A DNA stretch of 64,000 nt from Magnetococcales bacterium (GTDB lineage Bacteria > Pseudomonadota > Magnetococcia > Magnetococcales > Magnetaquicoccaceae): assembly GCA_015231755.1 (NCBI GenBank), contig JADGAZ010000015.1, positions 54,121-118,120 on the forward strand, read 5' to 3'. The notes under the pieces are model-generated. The model did not search any database, had not been told where the DNA came from, and saw only the letters and a program-made list of their open reading frames with translations. Shown here in pieces: positions 16,695 through 25,256 of the stretch (position 1 is its first letter; every line of letters starts with the position of its first letter). The position numbers and the translations under genes were made by a program.

Positions 16695-18221
16695 ATGCCG
16701 GAATCTCATTTGAAGATGGATGTGGTGGTGGGTGATTTCGTTACCCGCGAGACGGACGTATGGGTGATTGGTGTTTATCAGGGGGGCGAGCCGCAGGCGG
16801 CGCTTTCTCGGTGTGGTGAAGTGGTGGAGCGGGAGGTCCGACGGGTCTTGAAGTCCGGCTGGATGCGTGGCGAATCCGGGGAGCAGTTGTTTTTGCCGGT
16901 TCCTGGTGGTTGTGGTTTGGCGGTGGAGCGGTTGTTGCTGGTTGGTTTGGGCAAGCGGGAGTCGTTGACCGTGGAGAGTTTTCGCGGGTTGGGGGCTTCG
17001 GTGGTCAAGGCGTGCGAGAAGGGCGGGGTGGATCGGGTGACGTGTGTGTTGACTTTGGACAGTCATCAGGGGATCGCCCCGAATCGGGTGATGGAGGCCA
17101 TGGCCGAGGGGGCATGGTTGGGGAGTTATCGTTTTGATCGTTTGCAGAGTGTCAGCAAGAAGGAGGCTCCCCGTCATCGTTTGAAGCGGATGGAGTTTCC
17201 GTTGTCCGGCGCCAAGGCCGAGGGGGAGCGCAAGCGGTTGGTTCAGGTGGAGCGGATTGTCCGCGGGGTGAACATGGCGCGGGATCTGGCCAATTTGCCG
17301 GGCAATCTGTTGTATCCGGATCTGTTGGCCAAGAAGGCCCGGGAGTTGGCCGAGCGGTTGCCCATCAAGACCACGATTCTTTCCGATTCGGTGTTGATGC
17401 AAAAGGGGATGAACGGGATTCTGGCGGTGGGTCAGGGGAGTGCCAATCCGCCGTGTCTGATTGTCATGGAGTATCGCAAGGGGGGGGATCGACCCACTTT
17501 GGCGGTTGTGGGCAAGGCGGTCACGTTTGATTCCGGGGGAATCTCCTTGAAGCCCGGCGCCAAGATGGAAGAGATGAAGTTTGACATGAGCGGCGGGGCG
17601 GCGGTGTTTGGTTTCATGCAGGCCATTGCCGAGATGAATTTGCCCATCAATGTGGTGGGGGTGGTGCCGGCGGCGGAGAACATGCCTTCGGGCACGGCCC
17701 AGCGTCCTGGAGATGTCATCAAGACCGCCAAGGGGTTGTATGTCGAGGTGATCAATACCGACGCCGAGGGGCGGTTGATTCTGGCGGATGCGTTGCATCA
17801 TGCGGCTTCGTTCGATCCGGATGTGATCATTGATCTGGCCACCTTGACGGGTGCGTGTGTGGTGGCTTTGGGGGAGCATGCCACGGGGTTGATGGGCAAC
17901 AACGAGGCGTTGCAGAAAAAACTGCAAAAAGCCGGGGAGTATTGTGGCGAGCGGTTATGGCCCTTGCCCATGTTTCCGGAGTATCAGGAGCAGATCAAGT
18001 CGGTGGTGGCGGACATCAAGAATGTGGGTGGGCGTGAAGCGGGGACCATTACCGCGGCGTGTTTCCTGTCTCGTTTTGTGGATGATTCCCGTGCCTGGGC
18101 ACATTTGGACATTGCGGGTACGGCTTATGATGGTTCCGGCACTCGTGCCCACATGCCCAAGGGGGCGGTGGGGATCGGGGTGAGGTTGTTGTGTCGTTAT
18201 GTGTTGGCGGAGCGGATGTGA
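16695..18221 (+). CDS. pepA: Leucyl aminopeptidase (M17)
   Basis: 508 residues from ATG 16695, chosen because GAGGAAAG is close upstream (an in-frame start at 16599 lacks this). It is a two-domain M17 peptidase: an N-terminal macro-like domain (~1-165) and a catalytic domain with KAVTFDSGGISLKPG (metal-binding Lys/Asp, ~275-289), MKFDMSGGAAV and the family signature NTDAEGRL (~354-361). It removes N-terminal residues from peptides in the cytoplasm using two metal ions; in E. coli PepA also binds DNA in Xer recombination. The holC gene starts two bases after its stop. Codon use here is strikingly rich in GTG/TTG compared with nearby genes. Confidence 0.95.
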   Translation: MPESHLKMDVVVGDFVTRETDVWVIGVYQGGEPQAALSRCGEVVEREVRRVLKSGWMRGESGEQLFLPVPGGCGLAVERLLLVGLGKRESLTVESFRGLGASVVKACEKGGVDRVTCVLTLDSHQGIAPNRVMEAMAEGAWLGSYRFDRLQSVSKKEAPRHRLKRMEFPLSGAKAEGERKRLVQVERIVRGVNMARDLANLPGNLLYPDLLAKKARELAERLPIKTTILSDSVLMQKGMNGILAVGQGSANPPCLIVMEYRKGGDRPTLAVVGKAVTFDSGGISLKPGAKMEEMKFDMSGGAAVFGFMQAIAEMNLPINVVGVVPAAENMPSGTAQRPGDVIKTAKGLYVEVINTDAEGRLILADALHHAASFDPDVIIDLATLTGACVVALGEHATGLMGNNEALQKKLQKAGEYCGERLWPLPMFPEYQEQIKSVVADIKNVGGREAGTITAACFLSRFVDDSRAWAHLDIAGTAYDGSGTRAHMPKGAVGIGVRLLCRYVLAERM

Positions 18222-18222
18222 C

Positions 18223-18684
18223 ATGGCGAGGGTTCGGGAGGGGAGGCCGGTGGCGCGATTTTATCAGGTTGCCGCCTCCTCTCCGGAGGTTGTGATGGTT
18301 GGTTTGTTGTTCAAGTTGGTGGATCAGGGGATGCGGGTGTGTGTGTTGGCGGCGGATGGGGGGCAGGTGCGTCATTTGGATGATCAATTGTGGCGTTATC
18401 CGGCGGAGCGGTTTTTGCCGCATGGGGTTTGGGATGGTGTGGATGTGGAGCGGCAACCGGTTTTGATTGCGATGCGTCCGGATGATCGGAATGGGGCGAC
18501 GGTGGTGATTGTGGCGGGTGCGCAGGTGGTGGATGAGTCGGTGGCGTTTGATGTGGTCGTGGATTTTGTCGATGTGCGGGATCCGGTGCCGGCCCGGGGG
18601 CGGTATCGGCAGTATCAGGCGCGGGGATATCAGATGGAGTATTGGATTCAGTCTCCGGAGGGGCGTTGGAACAAGCAAGGCTGA
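18223..18684 (+). CDS. holC: DNA polymerase III chi subunit
   Basis: 153 residues from ATG 18223, immediately after the pepA stop. The chi pattern is visible: ARFYQVAASSPE at the start, LLFKLVDQGMRVCVLAADGGQVRHLDDQLWRYPAERFLPHG (~residues 25-65, given as a region), QPVLIAMRPDD and a C-terminal YRQYQARGYQMEYW. Chi links the clamp loader to SSB. The pepA-holC order is typical of proteobacteria and supports the assignment. Instead of valS, which often follows, a non-coding repeat element lies downstream. Confidence 0.85.
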   Translation: MARVREGRPVARFYQVAASSPEVVMVGLLFKLVDQGMRVCVLAADGGQVRHLDDQLWRYPAERFLPHGVWDGVDVERQPVLIAMRPDDRNGATVVIVAGAQVVDESVAFDVVVDFVDVRDPVPARGRYRQYQARGYQMEYWIQSPEGRWNKQG

Positions 18685-18693
18685 ATGTGAGAC

Positions 18694-19178
18694 TATTGAA
18701 AAAAAAGAGGGGGTCTGGGGGATTCATCCCCCAGGACTTTGCCTTTGATTTTTTGATTCTTTGCCTTTGCGCGCTTTCACAGAAAGCTTTTTTCGCGTCT
18801 TTTGCGAAAAAAGCGCAGCGCACGCTCCGCCCTCCGCATCTCATGATGGAAGTCTGAGAACGGTTTTGTTTTTGTCTGAAGTCTGAGAACGGTTTTGCTT
18901 TTGTCTGAAGTCTGAGAACGGTTTTGCTTTTGTCTTGTGATCCGAGGCTGAATGGCCGTGATCCGAGTGAGCCAGCGGGCGCGCATGGCTTAAAATTCGG
19001 GCATGGATTAAACTCTCGGTGTGTGTCCGCACGCTTGCGCTTTTTTTCGCAAAAGGCGCGAAAAAAAGCTTCTGCGAAAAGCGCGCGAAAGTCAAAAGAT
19101 TGAAAGTCAACGGATTGAAAGGCTGAAAGGCAAAGTCCTGGGGGATGAATCCCCCAGACCCCTTCTTTTTTTTCAATG
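18694..19178. repeat. Non-coding inverted-repeat element with three 29-bp tandem repeats inside
   Basis: The left arm (about 18694-18835) reads as an A8 run, a CTGGGGGATTCATCCCCCAG hairpin, then a GC/T-rich stretch with AAGCTTTTTTCGCG and TTTTGCGAAAAAA. The right arm (about 19025-19178) is its imperfect reverse complement, ending in the same hairpin plus T8. Between them, 18849-18935 holds three 29-bp direct repeats, each starting GAAGTCTGAGAACGGTTTTG and continuing with a T-rich tail. No credible ORF exists on either strand; long frames crossing it are by-products of the repeats. The outer hairpins resemble terminators facing outward on each side. It may be a MITE-like or repeat-built insertion. 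Confidence 0.75.
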
Positions 19179-19226
19179 GTTTCGATCGATTGGGCTGATT
19201 GAGCTGAAATGAGGATAGGATCAAAG

Positions 19227-19568
19227 ATGAAACCGACATTGATCACGGTCTTTTTGTTGATCTGCTCCAACGTCTTCATGACGTTCGCTTGGTACGGCCA
19301 CCTGAAACACATGCAGGAACGAACCTGGTATATCGCCGCCCTGGCAAGCTGGGGCATCGCCTTGTTTGAATACCTGCTCCAGGTTCCGGCCAACCGCATC
19401 GGCTTCACCGTGCTGTCCGTCTCCCAACTGAAAATCATCCAAGAGGTCATCACCCTCCTGGTCTTCATCCCCTTCGCCGTCTTCTATATGGGCCAACCCC
19501 TCAAACTGGATTACCTCTGGGCCGGCTGCTGCCTCGTCGGCGCGGTCTACTTCATTTTCCGCACATGA
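19227..19568 (+). CDS. DMT-superfamily small membrane protein (DUF486)
   Basis: 113 residues from ATG 19227 (AGGATAGGA upstream). Four predicted transmembrane helices span nearly the whole chain. The family signature is visible: LLICSNVFMTFAWYGHLK, then SWGIALFEYLLQVPANRIG, LKIIQEVITLLVFIPFA and a terminal VGAVYFIFRT. DUF486 proteins belong to the drug/metabolite transporter superfamily, have half-size topology and no known substrate. Its stop overlaps the start of the next membrane gene by four bases (ATGA), so the two are coupled. The repeat element just upstream may separate it from the holC operon. Confidence 0.85.
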   Translation: MKPTLITVFLLICSNVFMTFAWYGHLKHMQERTWYIAALASWGIALFEYLLQVPANRIGFTVLSVSQLKIIQEVITLLVFIPFAVFYMGQPLKLDYLWAGCCLVGAVYFIFRT

Positions 19569-20218
19569 CATACCCGCTGATCGCCCTCTTCAGCCTCTAT
19601 GCCCTCTGCGCCATCCAACCGGCCAGCTTCTTTCTGCTGATCCTGCTCACCACCCGTTACGCCACCCATGACCACCTGCGACGTCACAAGCTTCATAATA
19701 AAACTTATTTTGGTGCAACCCATCCCCAACTCAGACCCCATGACCATGCCTGGATCTGGTACCAACTCCTTCTCGTCTCCGGCTATGGCTATGTCCTCGC
19801 CTGCCGTCTGCCATCCATCATCGGGACAACTTTGCTGGTGGTGACCTTGACCCTCACCCTGCGTACCCGCCTTTCCGACCCCTTCGCCCAACGCCGCTTT
19901 CTGTATTACGGCTCCATTCTCATCGGACTCGGCTACTCGGTGATCACCCTGCTCGCGGGCCGGATTCCAACCTCATCCGCCCTGTGGACCCTGCTGGGGG
20001 GATGGATGGGTCAGTCGCTGGTCTGTGGTCTCGTCCAACTCTTCGACGCCTTCAACGCCTTGACCGATGCCATGATCCGCCTGCTGCCCTTCCCCTTCGA
20101 CCTGCTGCTCACCCCCCTGAATCTCAATCTCCTTTTCGGTCCCCTGGTCACCGGCTCGGTACTCGGGATCCTCAAGGCCGAAAACCAAATCGAAACCTGG
20201 CGTCACAGAGCCTGCTGA
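19565..20218 (+). CDS. Polytopic membrane protein of unknown function
   Basis: 217 residues with about five hydrophobic helices (~5-28, 66-90, 112-135, 140-160, 175-202) joined by basic loops (YATHDHLRRHKLHNKTYF; LRTRLSDPFAQRRF). No family is recognised. It starts at ATG 19565 inside the stop of the DUF486 gene, implying coupled translation and perhaps a joint membrane complex. It ends 16 bases into the 3' end of the convergent FmdE-like gene (overlap 20203-20218). Its codon use resembles its neighbours. Confidence 0.65.
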   Translation: MTYPLIALFSLYALCAIQPASFFLLILLTTRYATHDHLRRHKLHNKTYFGATHPQLRPHDHAWIWYQLLLVSGYGYVLACRLPSIIGTTLLVVTLTLTLRTRLSDPFAQRRFLYYGSILIGLGYSVITLLAGRIPTSSALWTLLGGWMGQSLVCGLVQLFDAFNALTDAMIRLLPFPFDLLLTPLNLNLLFGPLVTGSVLGILKAENQIETWRHRAC

Positions 20219-20793
20219 AACACCGTTCGCTCTCCACCGTCCGCCAGAATGGCCTCCACCCGCTGACGCCACAACCGCCCGAACTCCACCCGCTGCTCCG
20301 GGGTGGCCCGCTCGCTCAAGACCAAAGGCATCAACTCACCCATTCGACCCGCGGGAACAATCGCCGCCGGAGAGTAGGTCAACCCCACCTCCGCGCCCGT
20401 GGACATCCGCAGAAACCGGAATGGCCCCGAAGGATCCCCCCGTTCCTGAAAACGCAACAGGTTCATACGGTTGTATCGTCCCGCCAATCCCTTGAAACCG
20501 TTCGGACCCGCCGCGCCGCTCACCAGAGTGAAAATTTGCGTGATGGGACCGGTCACTCCCTCGTCCACCCGACCGGGGACCGTGATGGCCACATCCCCCC
20601 GCTCGGGCAAAGAGTCGGGATACAAGACCATCAAGGCCCGCCGAATCAGCAAAAAGGCCCCGGCCACCGTGGGACAGGCATGCCCGGCCAATCGCACCGC
20701 GTCGTTGAACGTGTAAACGAATGACGCATCCCCCGCGCCCAACAACTCGGCCAAAGGATCCCGCAGGGTGATGCTCGGTGTGTCGGAGAACAT
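20203..20793 (-). CDS. FmdE-like hypothetical protein
   Basis: 196 residues from ATG 20793. The frame is open far upstream, but that part lies antisense to the next gene. The segment VRLAGHACPTVAGAFLLIRRAL (~residues 33-54) resembles the N-terminal GH-CP motif of the FmdE domain (subunit E of formylmethanofuran dehydrogenase and stand-alone relatives that may bind metal). No C-terminal zinc finger is present. The rest (VPGRVDEGVTGPITQIF, GRMGELMPLVLSERATP) matches nothing I recognise. The exported-protein gene lies 23 bp upstream on the same strand, so the two are probably co-transcribed. Function unknown. Confidence 0.55.
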   Translation of the reverse strand: MFSDTPSITLRDPLAELLGAGDASFVYTFNDAVRLAGHACPTVAGAFLLIRRALMVLYPDSLPERGDVAITVPGRVDEGVTGPITQIFTLVSGAAGPNGFKGLAGRYNRMNLLRFQERGDPSGPFRFLRMSTGAEVGLTYSPAAIVPAGRMGELMPLVLSERATPEQRVEFGRLWRQRVEAILADGGERTVFQQAL

Positions 20794-20816
20794 GGCTGTC
20801 CTTTGAGTGGATCGGG

Positions 20817-21614
20817 TTATTTGGCGGCAAAAGGACGCTTGGCCATGGCGGTCACGTTTTCCTGACTCCAGGGATCCCCGCCGGTTTCGGTCTGGGGGGT
20901 GGCCAGATAATCCATGGGCTGCTGGAACAAGAACAACAATTGCCGGGTGGCCAACTCGGTCAACAACTCCAAAGGCTGTCCCGCATCGGGAGGCGAGGAT
21001 TGGCCCATGGCATAGGTTCCGGCCACGGTTCCCATGCTGCTCAACGGGTTGGTGATCAATGCCCCGGTGGCCGCCAAGACCGAACCGGCAACCGTGGCCC
21101 GTTCCAGACCATCGGTCTTGCGATCCGGCTGGGACTCGACCCGCAACCGCACCGTGCGCAACAAACGCCCCTTGGAGATCAGATAGACATCCCAATCCAC
21201 CAGCCCCGAAGTGGTGGCGGAACTGTTGCGGGTTTCCCGGGGGGAGATCCACAGCACTGCGGGCCATCCGGAACGTTGACTCAACGCCAAAGCCCCCTCC
21301 AGATGATAGGCCGGAGTCCACTCGGGAATCAGTTGCTCCGCCAGTTGCCCGGGAAGCAGTTGCCGGAAAATGGTGCGGCTCATGTCCACCCACACCTCGG
21401 GCTGTCCGGCGACCTGACGGGCGATGGGCAAAAGATGCAGCTTGGGATAGGGTACCGGCAACTCCGCGGCCTGATCCTCGGCCAACGCATCCCAACAAAC
21501 ACTGACACCCTGATAAGGCGTTTCACAAGCCTTGCGATGCATGGCCGCTTCGCCAGCCATGGGTGCGCTTGCCATTCCAATCGCGACCAGTAAGGACGCT
21601 TGCCAGTTCTTCAT
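20817..21614 (-). CDS. Exported hypothetical protein
   Basis: 265 residues from ATG 21614, preceded by AGGGGAAA. The signal peptide is clear (MKNWQASLLVAIGMASAPMAGEAA). The mature protein has two cysteines near its start (KACETPYQGVSVCW) that could form a disulfide, then a beta/alpha mix with a hydrophobic Ala/Gly/Thr segment (ATVAGSVLAATGALITNPLSSMGTVAGTYAMG, ~175-205, given as a region). No family recognised. It lies 23 bp upstream of the FmdE-like gene on the same strand, so it probably works in the periplasm alongside that gene's product or simply shares its promoter. Confidence 0.6.
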   Translation of the reverse strand: MKNWQASLLVAIGMASAPMAGEAAMHRKACETPYQGVSVCWDALAEDQAAELPVPYPKLHLLPIARQVAGQPEVWVDMSRTIFRQLLPGQLAEQLIPEWTPAYHLEGALALSQRSGWPAVLWISPRETRNSSATTSGLVDWDVYLISKGRLLRTVRLRVESQPDRKTDGLERATVAGSVLAATGALITNPLSSMGTVAGTYAMGQSSPPDAGQPLELLTELATRQLLFLFQQPMDYLATPQTETGGDPWSQENVTAMAKRPFAAK

Positions 21615-21699
21615 GTTCGTTTCCCCTTGCAGGTTATTGCATTGTGATTCGCAATAGCTTCTCAAGCAAAGAGCATGCCGTCATGAAAAGTGAGGCGTG

Positions 21700-23772
21700 T
21701 CACCCCTTGGAGGTCAGTTGGAACACCCCATCCCAGTCCGCGGGGGGCGGATTGTCCAGATATTCCTTGCAACGCTCCACATAGGTGCGGGAGGGACCAT
21801 CCTCCGGATCCACCCCCAAAGCGGCCTCGAACTGGACGATGGCCTCCGCGTAGGCGCGCTTGCGGTACAGTTCCAGACCCGCCAGATACAAGTCCAACAG
21901 TTTTTGCTGTGCGGCGGTCAGGGCGCCCTTGTGGGCCAGGAGTTGATAGATCGGGACCGGTTCCTTTTTGCCCACCACCCGCACCACGTCCAGTGGCCGG
22001 GCCTCGACCCGTTCCTTGGCCTGTTCGTAGGTGGCCCCGGAAACCATGATATCAGACGCATAAAACTTGTTGGCCCCCTCCAGACGGGCGGCCAGATTGA
22101 CCGCGTCCCCCATGATGGTGTAGTCCATGCGCTGTTTGGAACCCATGTTGCCCACCACCATGGGTCCGGAGTTCAAGCCCATGCGCACGGTCATTCTTGG
22201 ACGGCCTTCCGCCAGCAGACGTTCCCGCATCTTGACCATATGCGCCCCCATGTCCACGGCGGCGCAACAGGCCAGGGCCGCATGATCGGGTTGATCCAGC
22301 GGTGCGCCCCAGAAGGCGATGATGGCATCCCCTTCAAACTTGTCCACCGTGCCGTCGTACCGGGAGATGATGTCGCACATGGCGGTCAGGTACTCGTTGA
22401 GCAATTGCACCAGCTCCTGAGGGGTCAATTTTTCCGAGATGGTGGAAAATCCCGCCACATCGGAAAAAAAGGCCGTCATTTCCCGCTGCTCGCCACCCAG
22501 GGAGAGTTTGCTGGGATCTTTCACCAGGATGTCCACCACCTTGGGTGACAAATATTGCCCGAAGGCTCCCTTGATCATCCGTTTCTGACTCATTTCCAAG
22601 GCGTAATAGCGGATGGTGATGGCCAGGAATCCAAACAGCCCCGCCACCAGGGGATAACTCATGGACAGCACCATGTCCAGATGCACATGGGCCAGAATCG
22701 CCCCCGCCACATACACCCCGAGGATTCCCACGGCGAACAGGGTGCGTTTCAGGGGATTTTGCATGGTGCCGGAGATCAGTACCGCCACCATGAACAGCAT
22801 CATCACCACGATTTCCACCGGCGTGGAGGCGGGACGCAGAGGGGCCCCTTTCATCAAGGTGCTGATGATGTCGGCGATGATTTCCACCCCGTAGACCATG
22901 CCCACCGGGGTGTCGAACCAGTCGTGGGAGACCTCCGAGGTGTCGCCGACCAAAACCAGCTTGCCTTTGACCCACATGGAAAGTTCTTCCCGTTCGTCTG
23001 CGTCCAGGTCGTCGATGTTGAGGAACTCCAACGCCGACAGACCGGTCTGGCTCAGGAAACGGGTTCCGTCCGGCAGCTGGGGAAAGTCGATGTACAGTTC
23101 GTTGGTCTGGTTGAGGGGAATGGCCAGACGGTCCCCCAGATGCAGGATGTTGTTTTCGAGCCGGGGTTCCACCCCCCAGTACATGGCCAGGGCCATGATG
23201 GCATAGGGCCAGCCATTTTCCTTTCGGGCGATTTCCGGATAGATCTTCAGACGGGACAGACTGGTGATGATGGCGCTCGGGGAGCTGATGTTGGTGTAGC
23301 CGTTTTTGGTCACCTCCGCCAGTTTGGCCGTGGCCCGGTTCAGGCGGAAGAATTGTCCATCCTTGAAATCCGCCTGGGCCACCAGCAGCACATTGCCCGC
23401 CTCTTTCAGGGCCTTGGCCGTGGGTTCGTCCTCCTGATAGGAGCTGGGGAAGTCCATCAGCACGTCCAGCGCCACCACTTTGGCCCCGAGGGCGGTCAGA
23501 TTGGTGGCGATCCGGCCCAGATCCGTGCGTCGCAGGGGGAAACTGCCGTATTTGTCAAAAAATTTCTCGTCGGTGTTGACCAGGAAAATATCCTTGGAAA
23601 AACGGGTCTTCTCCGGTTTGGCCAGACTCATGCGCAACAACTGGCGCATGGAGATGGTCTGTTCTTCCAGCAGGGCGAAGGTTTCGTGGTATTCCGCCGG
23701 GATCATGAGCAAAAACAGGATCACGGTGGCCATGATGTCGTAACGGATCAGGAATTTTCCCACATTGTTCAT
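21700..23772 (-). CDS. CHASE2-domain adenylate/guanylate cyclase (second copy)
   Basis: 690 residues from ATG 23772, preceded by GGGGAAG. The frame is open to 23895, but that stretch is a strong hairpin and not coding. Order: N-terminal membrane helix (~13-30), periplasmic CHASE2 (~35-330; DIFLVNTDEKFFDKYGSFPL, KVVALDVLMDFPSSY, GKLVLVGDTS), three membrane helices (~345-425), cyclase domain (~470-640) with metal aspartates in FFSDVAGFSTISE and KFEGDAIIAFWG and with MGDAVNLAARLEG. A TPR-like tail follows (LYLAGLELYRKRAYAEAIVQFEAAL). Same architecture as the cyclase at 2-4 kb but clearly divergent. The upstream gene encodes an exported FecR-like protein. Confidence 0.9.
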   Translation of the reverse strand: MNNVGKFLIRYDIMATVILFLLMIPAEYHETFALLEEQTISMRQLLRMSLAKPEKTRFSKDIFLVNTDEKFFDKYGSFPLRRTDLGRIATNLTALGAKVVALDVLMDFPSSYQEDEPTAKALKEAGNVLLVAQADFKDGQFFRLNRATAKLAEVTKNGYTNISSPSAIITSLSRLKIYPEIARKENGWPYAIMALAMYWGVEPRLENNILHLGDRLAIPLNQTNELYIDFPQLPDGTRFLSQTGLSALEFLNIDDLDADEREELSMWVKGKLVLVGDTSEVSHDWFDTPVGMVYGVEIIADIISTLMKGAPLRPASTPVEIVVMMLFMVAVLISGTMQNPLKRTLFAVGILGVYVAGAILAHVHLDMVLSMSYPLVAGLFGFLAITIRYYALEMSQKRMIKGAFGQYLSPKVVDILVKDPSKLSLGGEQREMTAFFSDVAGFSTISEKLTPQELVQLLNEYLTAMCDIISRYDGTVDKFEGDAIIAFWGAPLDQPDHAALACCAAVDMGAHMVKMRERLLAEGRPRMTVRMGLNSGPMVVGNMGSKQRMDYTIMGDAVNLAARLEGANKFYASDIMVSGATYEQAKERVEARPLDVVRVVGKKEPVPIYQLLAHKGALTAAQQKLLDLYLAGLELYRKRAYAEAIVQFEAALGVDPEDGPSRTYVERCKEYLDNPPPADWDGVFQLTSKG

Positions 23773-23812
23773 GCGTGCTTCCCCGGCGCGGCTGCTGATT
23801 GGGTATAAACAA

Positions 23813-23847
23813 AAGCGTCCGCCCGTAAAAATTTCGGGCGGACGCTT
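23813..23847 (-). terminator. Strong hairpin between the FecR-like gene and the second CHASE2 cyclase
   Basis: AAGCGTCCGCCCG (23813-23825) pairs perfectly with CGGGCGGACGCTT (23835-23847) around a nine-base A/T loop. On the minus strand a short T-rich stretch (TTTTGTTTA) follows. It lies after the FecR-like gene stop (23923) and only ~40 bases before the cyclase start. It can therefore act as a terminator or attenuator that lowers cyclase expression relative to its partner. Confidence 0.75.
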
Positions 23848-23922
23848 GCTTTTGGGGCATGAGGATCGACTATCACCTCGGGCGGTTTTTTTCAAGACCG
23901 CTCATCGAAGCGTGCGGATGAA

Positions 23923-24879
23923 TCACTCCTGTTCGGAGAGCATTTTCTGGTACTGGACGGCCTCGTTTTTTTGCAGATCCTTCAAGTTGAGGTCGTGATA
24001 GGTCTTGATGAGCATGGGCCGCATGTCCACATCAGCGGGATTGTCCTTGAAATATTTGCGGTACATGTCCATGGCCGCCACCGTGAAACCCCGGTCTTCC
24101 AGGAACGCGCCCATCATGAAATCGTCACCCGGGGCCAGGGCCTGGAGATCCTTCATGCCTTTTTCCACCGGCTTGAGGGCATCGCCATCCACCCAATTGA
24201 TGGTGCTGGGTTTTTTCGGGGCGTAGACCTCATGGCCGTTTTGCAGCACCCGCACCAGATAGTCGTGTTTGCCCGGGGTCAGACCCGCGACTTTGTAGCG
24301 GACCATCTCGCCGGAGGCGGCGGGCACGGGAATCGGTTTTTCGCCGATGATCAGCTCATAGGTGAACTCGGAGCCCAGATTGGACCAGGCCAGTTCCGGA
24401 AATTTCGGGGAGAGGGAAATTTCCTTGATGGTGTCGAGCTTGACGTTTTTGCCTTTTTCGCCTTTGTCCACACTGCGGCGCACCGTGGTGTAGCGTTGGG
24501 CCTTGGCAAAGCGTTTGTCGAGGCTTTCCAGCAGATCGGTGGCGCTCTTGTCCGGTTCCGAGAGGGTGCCGGAGACCTTTTCGACGCCATTGGCGGTAAT
24601 TTTGAGCACCGTGCTGGCGCCCATGTCCTGGACCGTGCCGGTGATCTGGTTGATCACCTTGGCGGAACCGTCGGCGGCGCTGCGCAGCTGTTCCCCTTCG
24701 GAGAGCAGTTTGTTGCGGGTGACGGCTTTCCATTTTTCACCGTCTTTGCTGTATTCCACATTGCCTTGGGCCTGACTGACCATGGCGACGGGGTTCATTT
24801 CGGCCCTGGCCTGACCGGTCATGCCCGTGGTGGCCAACAAGACCGCCAGAACAAAGAGTTTGATACGCTGGATCGTCAT
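23923..24879 (-). CDS. Exported FecR-domain protein
   Basis: 318 residues from ATG 24879, with AGAAGGAG eight bases upstream. The signal peptide ends near residue 27 (GMTGQARAE). A FecR-like beta domain follows (~30-105: [44 protein letters not shown]), then a beta-sandwich-like middle and a helical, TPR-like C-terminus (~240-318: [35 protein letters not shown]). FecR domains occur in periplasmic signalling proteins; alongside a CHASE2 cyclase this probably feeds a signal into, or assembles with, the sensor domain (inference). A strong hairpin separates it from the cyclase gene. Confidence 0.75.
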   Translation of the reverse strand: MTIQRIKLFVLAVLLATTGMTGQARAEMNPVAMVSQAQGNVEYSKDGEKWKAVTRNKLLSEGEQLRSAADGSAKVINQITGTVQDMGASTVLKITANGVEKVSGTLSEPDKSATDLLESLDKRFAKAQRYTTVRRSVDKGEKGKNVKLDTIKEISLSPKFPELAWSNLGSEFTYELIIGEKPIPVPAASGEMVRYKVAGLTPGKHDYLVRVLQNGHEVYAPKKPSTINWVDGDALKPVEKGMKDLQALAPGDDFMMGAFLEDRGFTVAAMDMYRKYFKDNPADVDMRPMLIKTYHDLNLKDLQKNEAVQYQKMLSEQE

Positions 24880-25256
24880 GGTGCATCTCCTTCTAGGGTA
24901 CGAAAGGGTCAGGGTCAAAGCAGGCGAATCCCGCCGCCGTCACGTCTTCGCGCATGGTGGCGAAAGGAGACATGGGAGATTCCACGCCTGTTATGACAAC
25001 TCACGGCGCCGATAAAGTCAAGCAAATAGCATCGATCAAGCCAGGGATTGACCATTTGTTACAGATGCGGGGCGGATTGTTTGGGAAGGGGATCTGCTGT
25101 GTAACAAAACTTATCGGAAAAGTGAGTGTTTTCAAATTGACCCCTTGTGGAGTCCGGATCGAGGACGTCACCAAGATTGTGCTCAAGTTTGACCGGAGGC
25201 CAACCGATCCATATGGCAATGGATGACTTCTTTAACACGGATTGCGAGGTAGAGAA
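24880..25256. other. Intergenic region without a gene
   Basis: 377 bp between the divergent FecR-like gene and the small gene at 25257. Short ORFs on both strands lack convincing ribosome-binding sites or protein-like composition. The stretch must contain two divergent promoters, but I could not identify clear -35/-10 pairs. No repeat or RNA gene is evident. Confidence 0.5.

Noticed and set aside
18849..18935. 29-bp tandem repeats considered as a CRISPR array
   Set aside because: Units are contiguous, with no unique spacers and no cas genes nearby.
18311..19468. 385-codon minus-strand ORF across holC and the repeat element
   Set aside because: It lies antisense to holC and consists largely of translated repeat DNA (several tandem low-complexity blocks), with no ribosome-binding site and no protein-like pattern.
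23773..23895. Upstream extension of the second cyclase
   Set aside because: It would code through a 13-bp terminator hairpin; the ATG at 23772 has a ribosome-binding site.
24954..25226. 90-codon plus-strand ORF in the gap before 25257
   Set aside because: Poor ribosome-binding spacing and no protein-like pattern.
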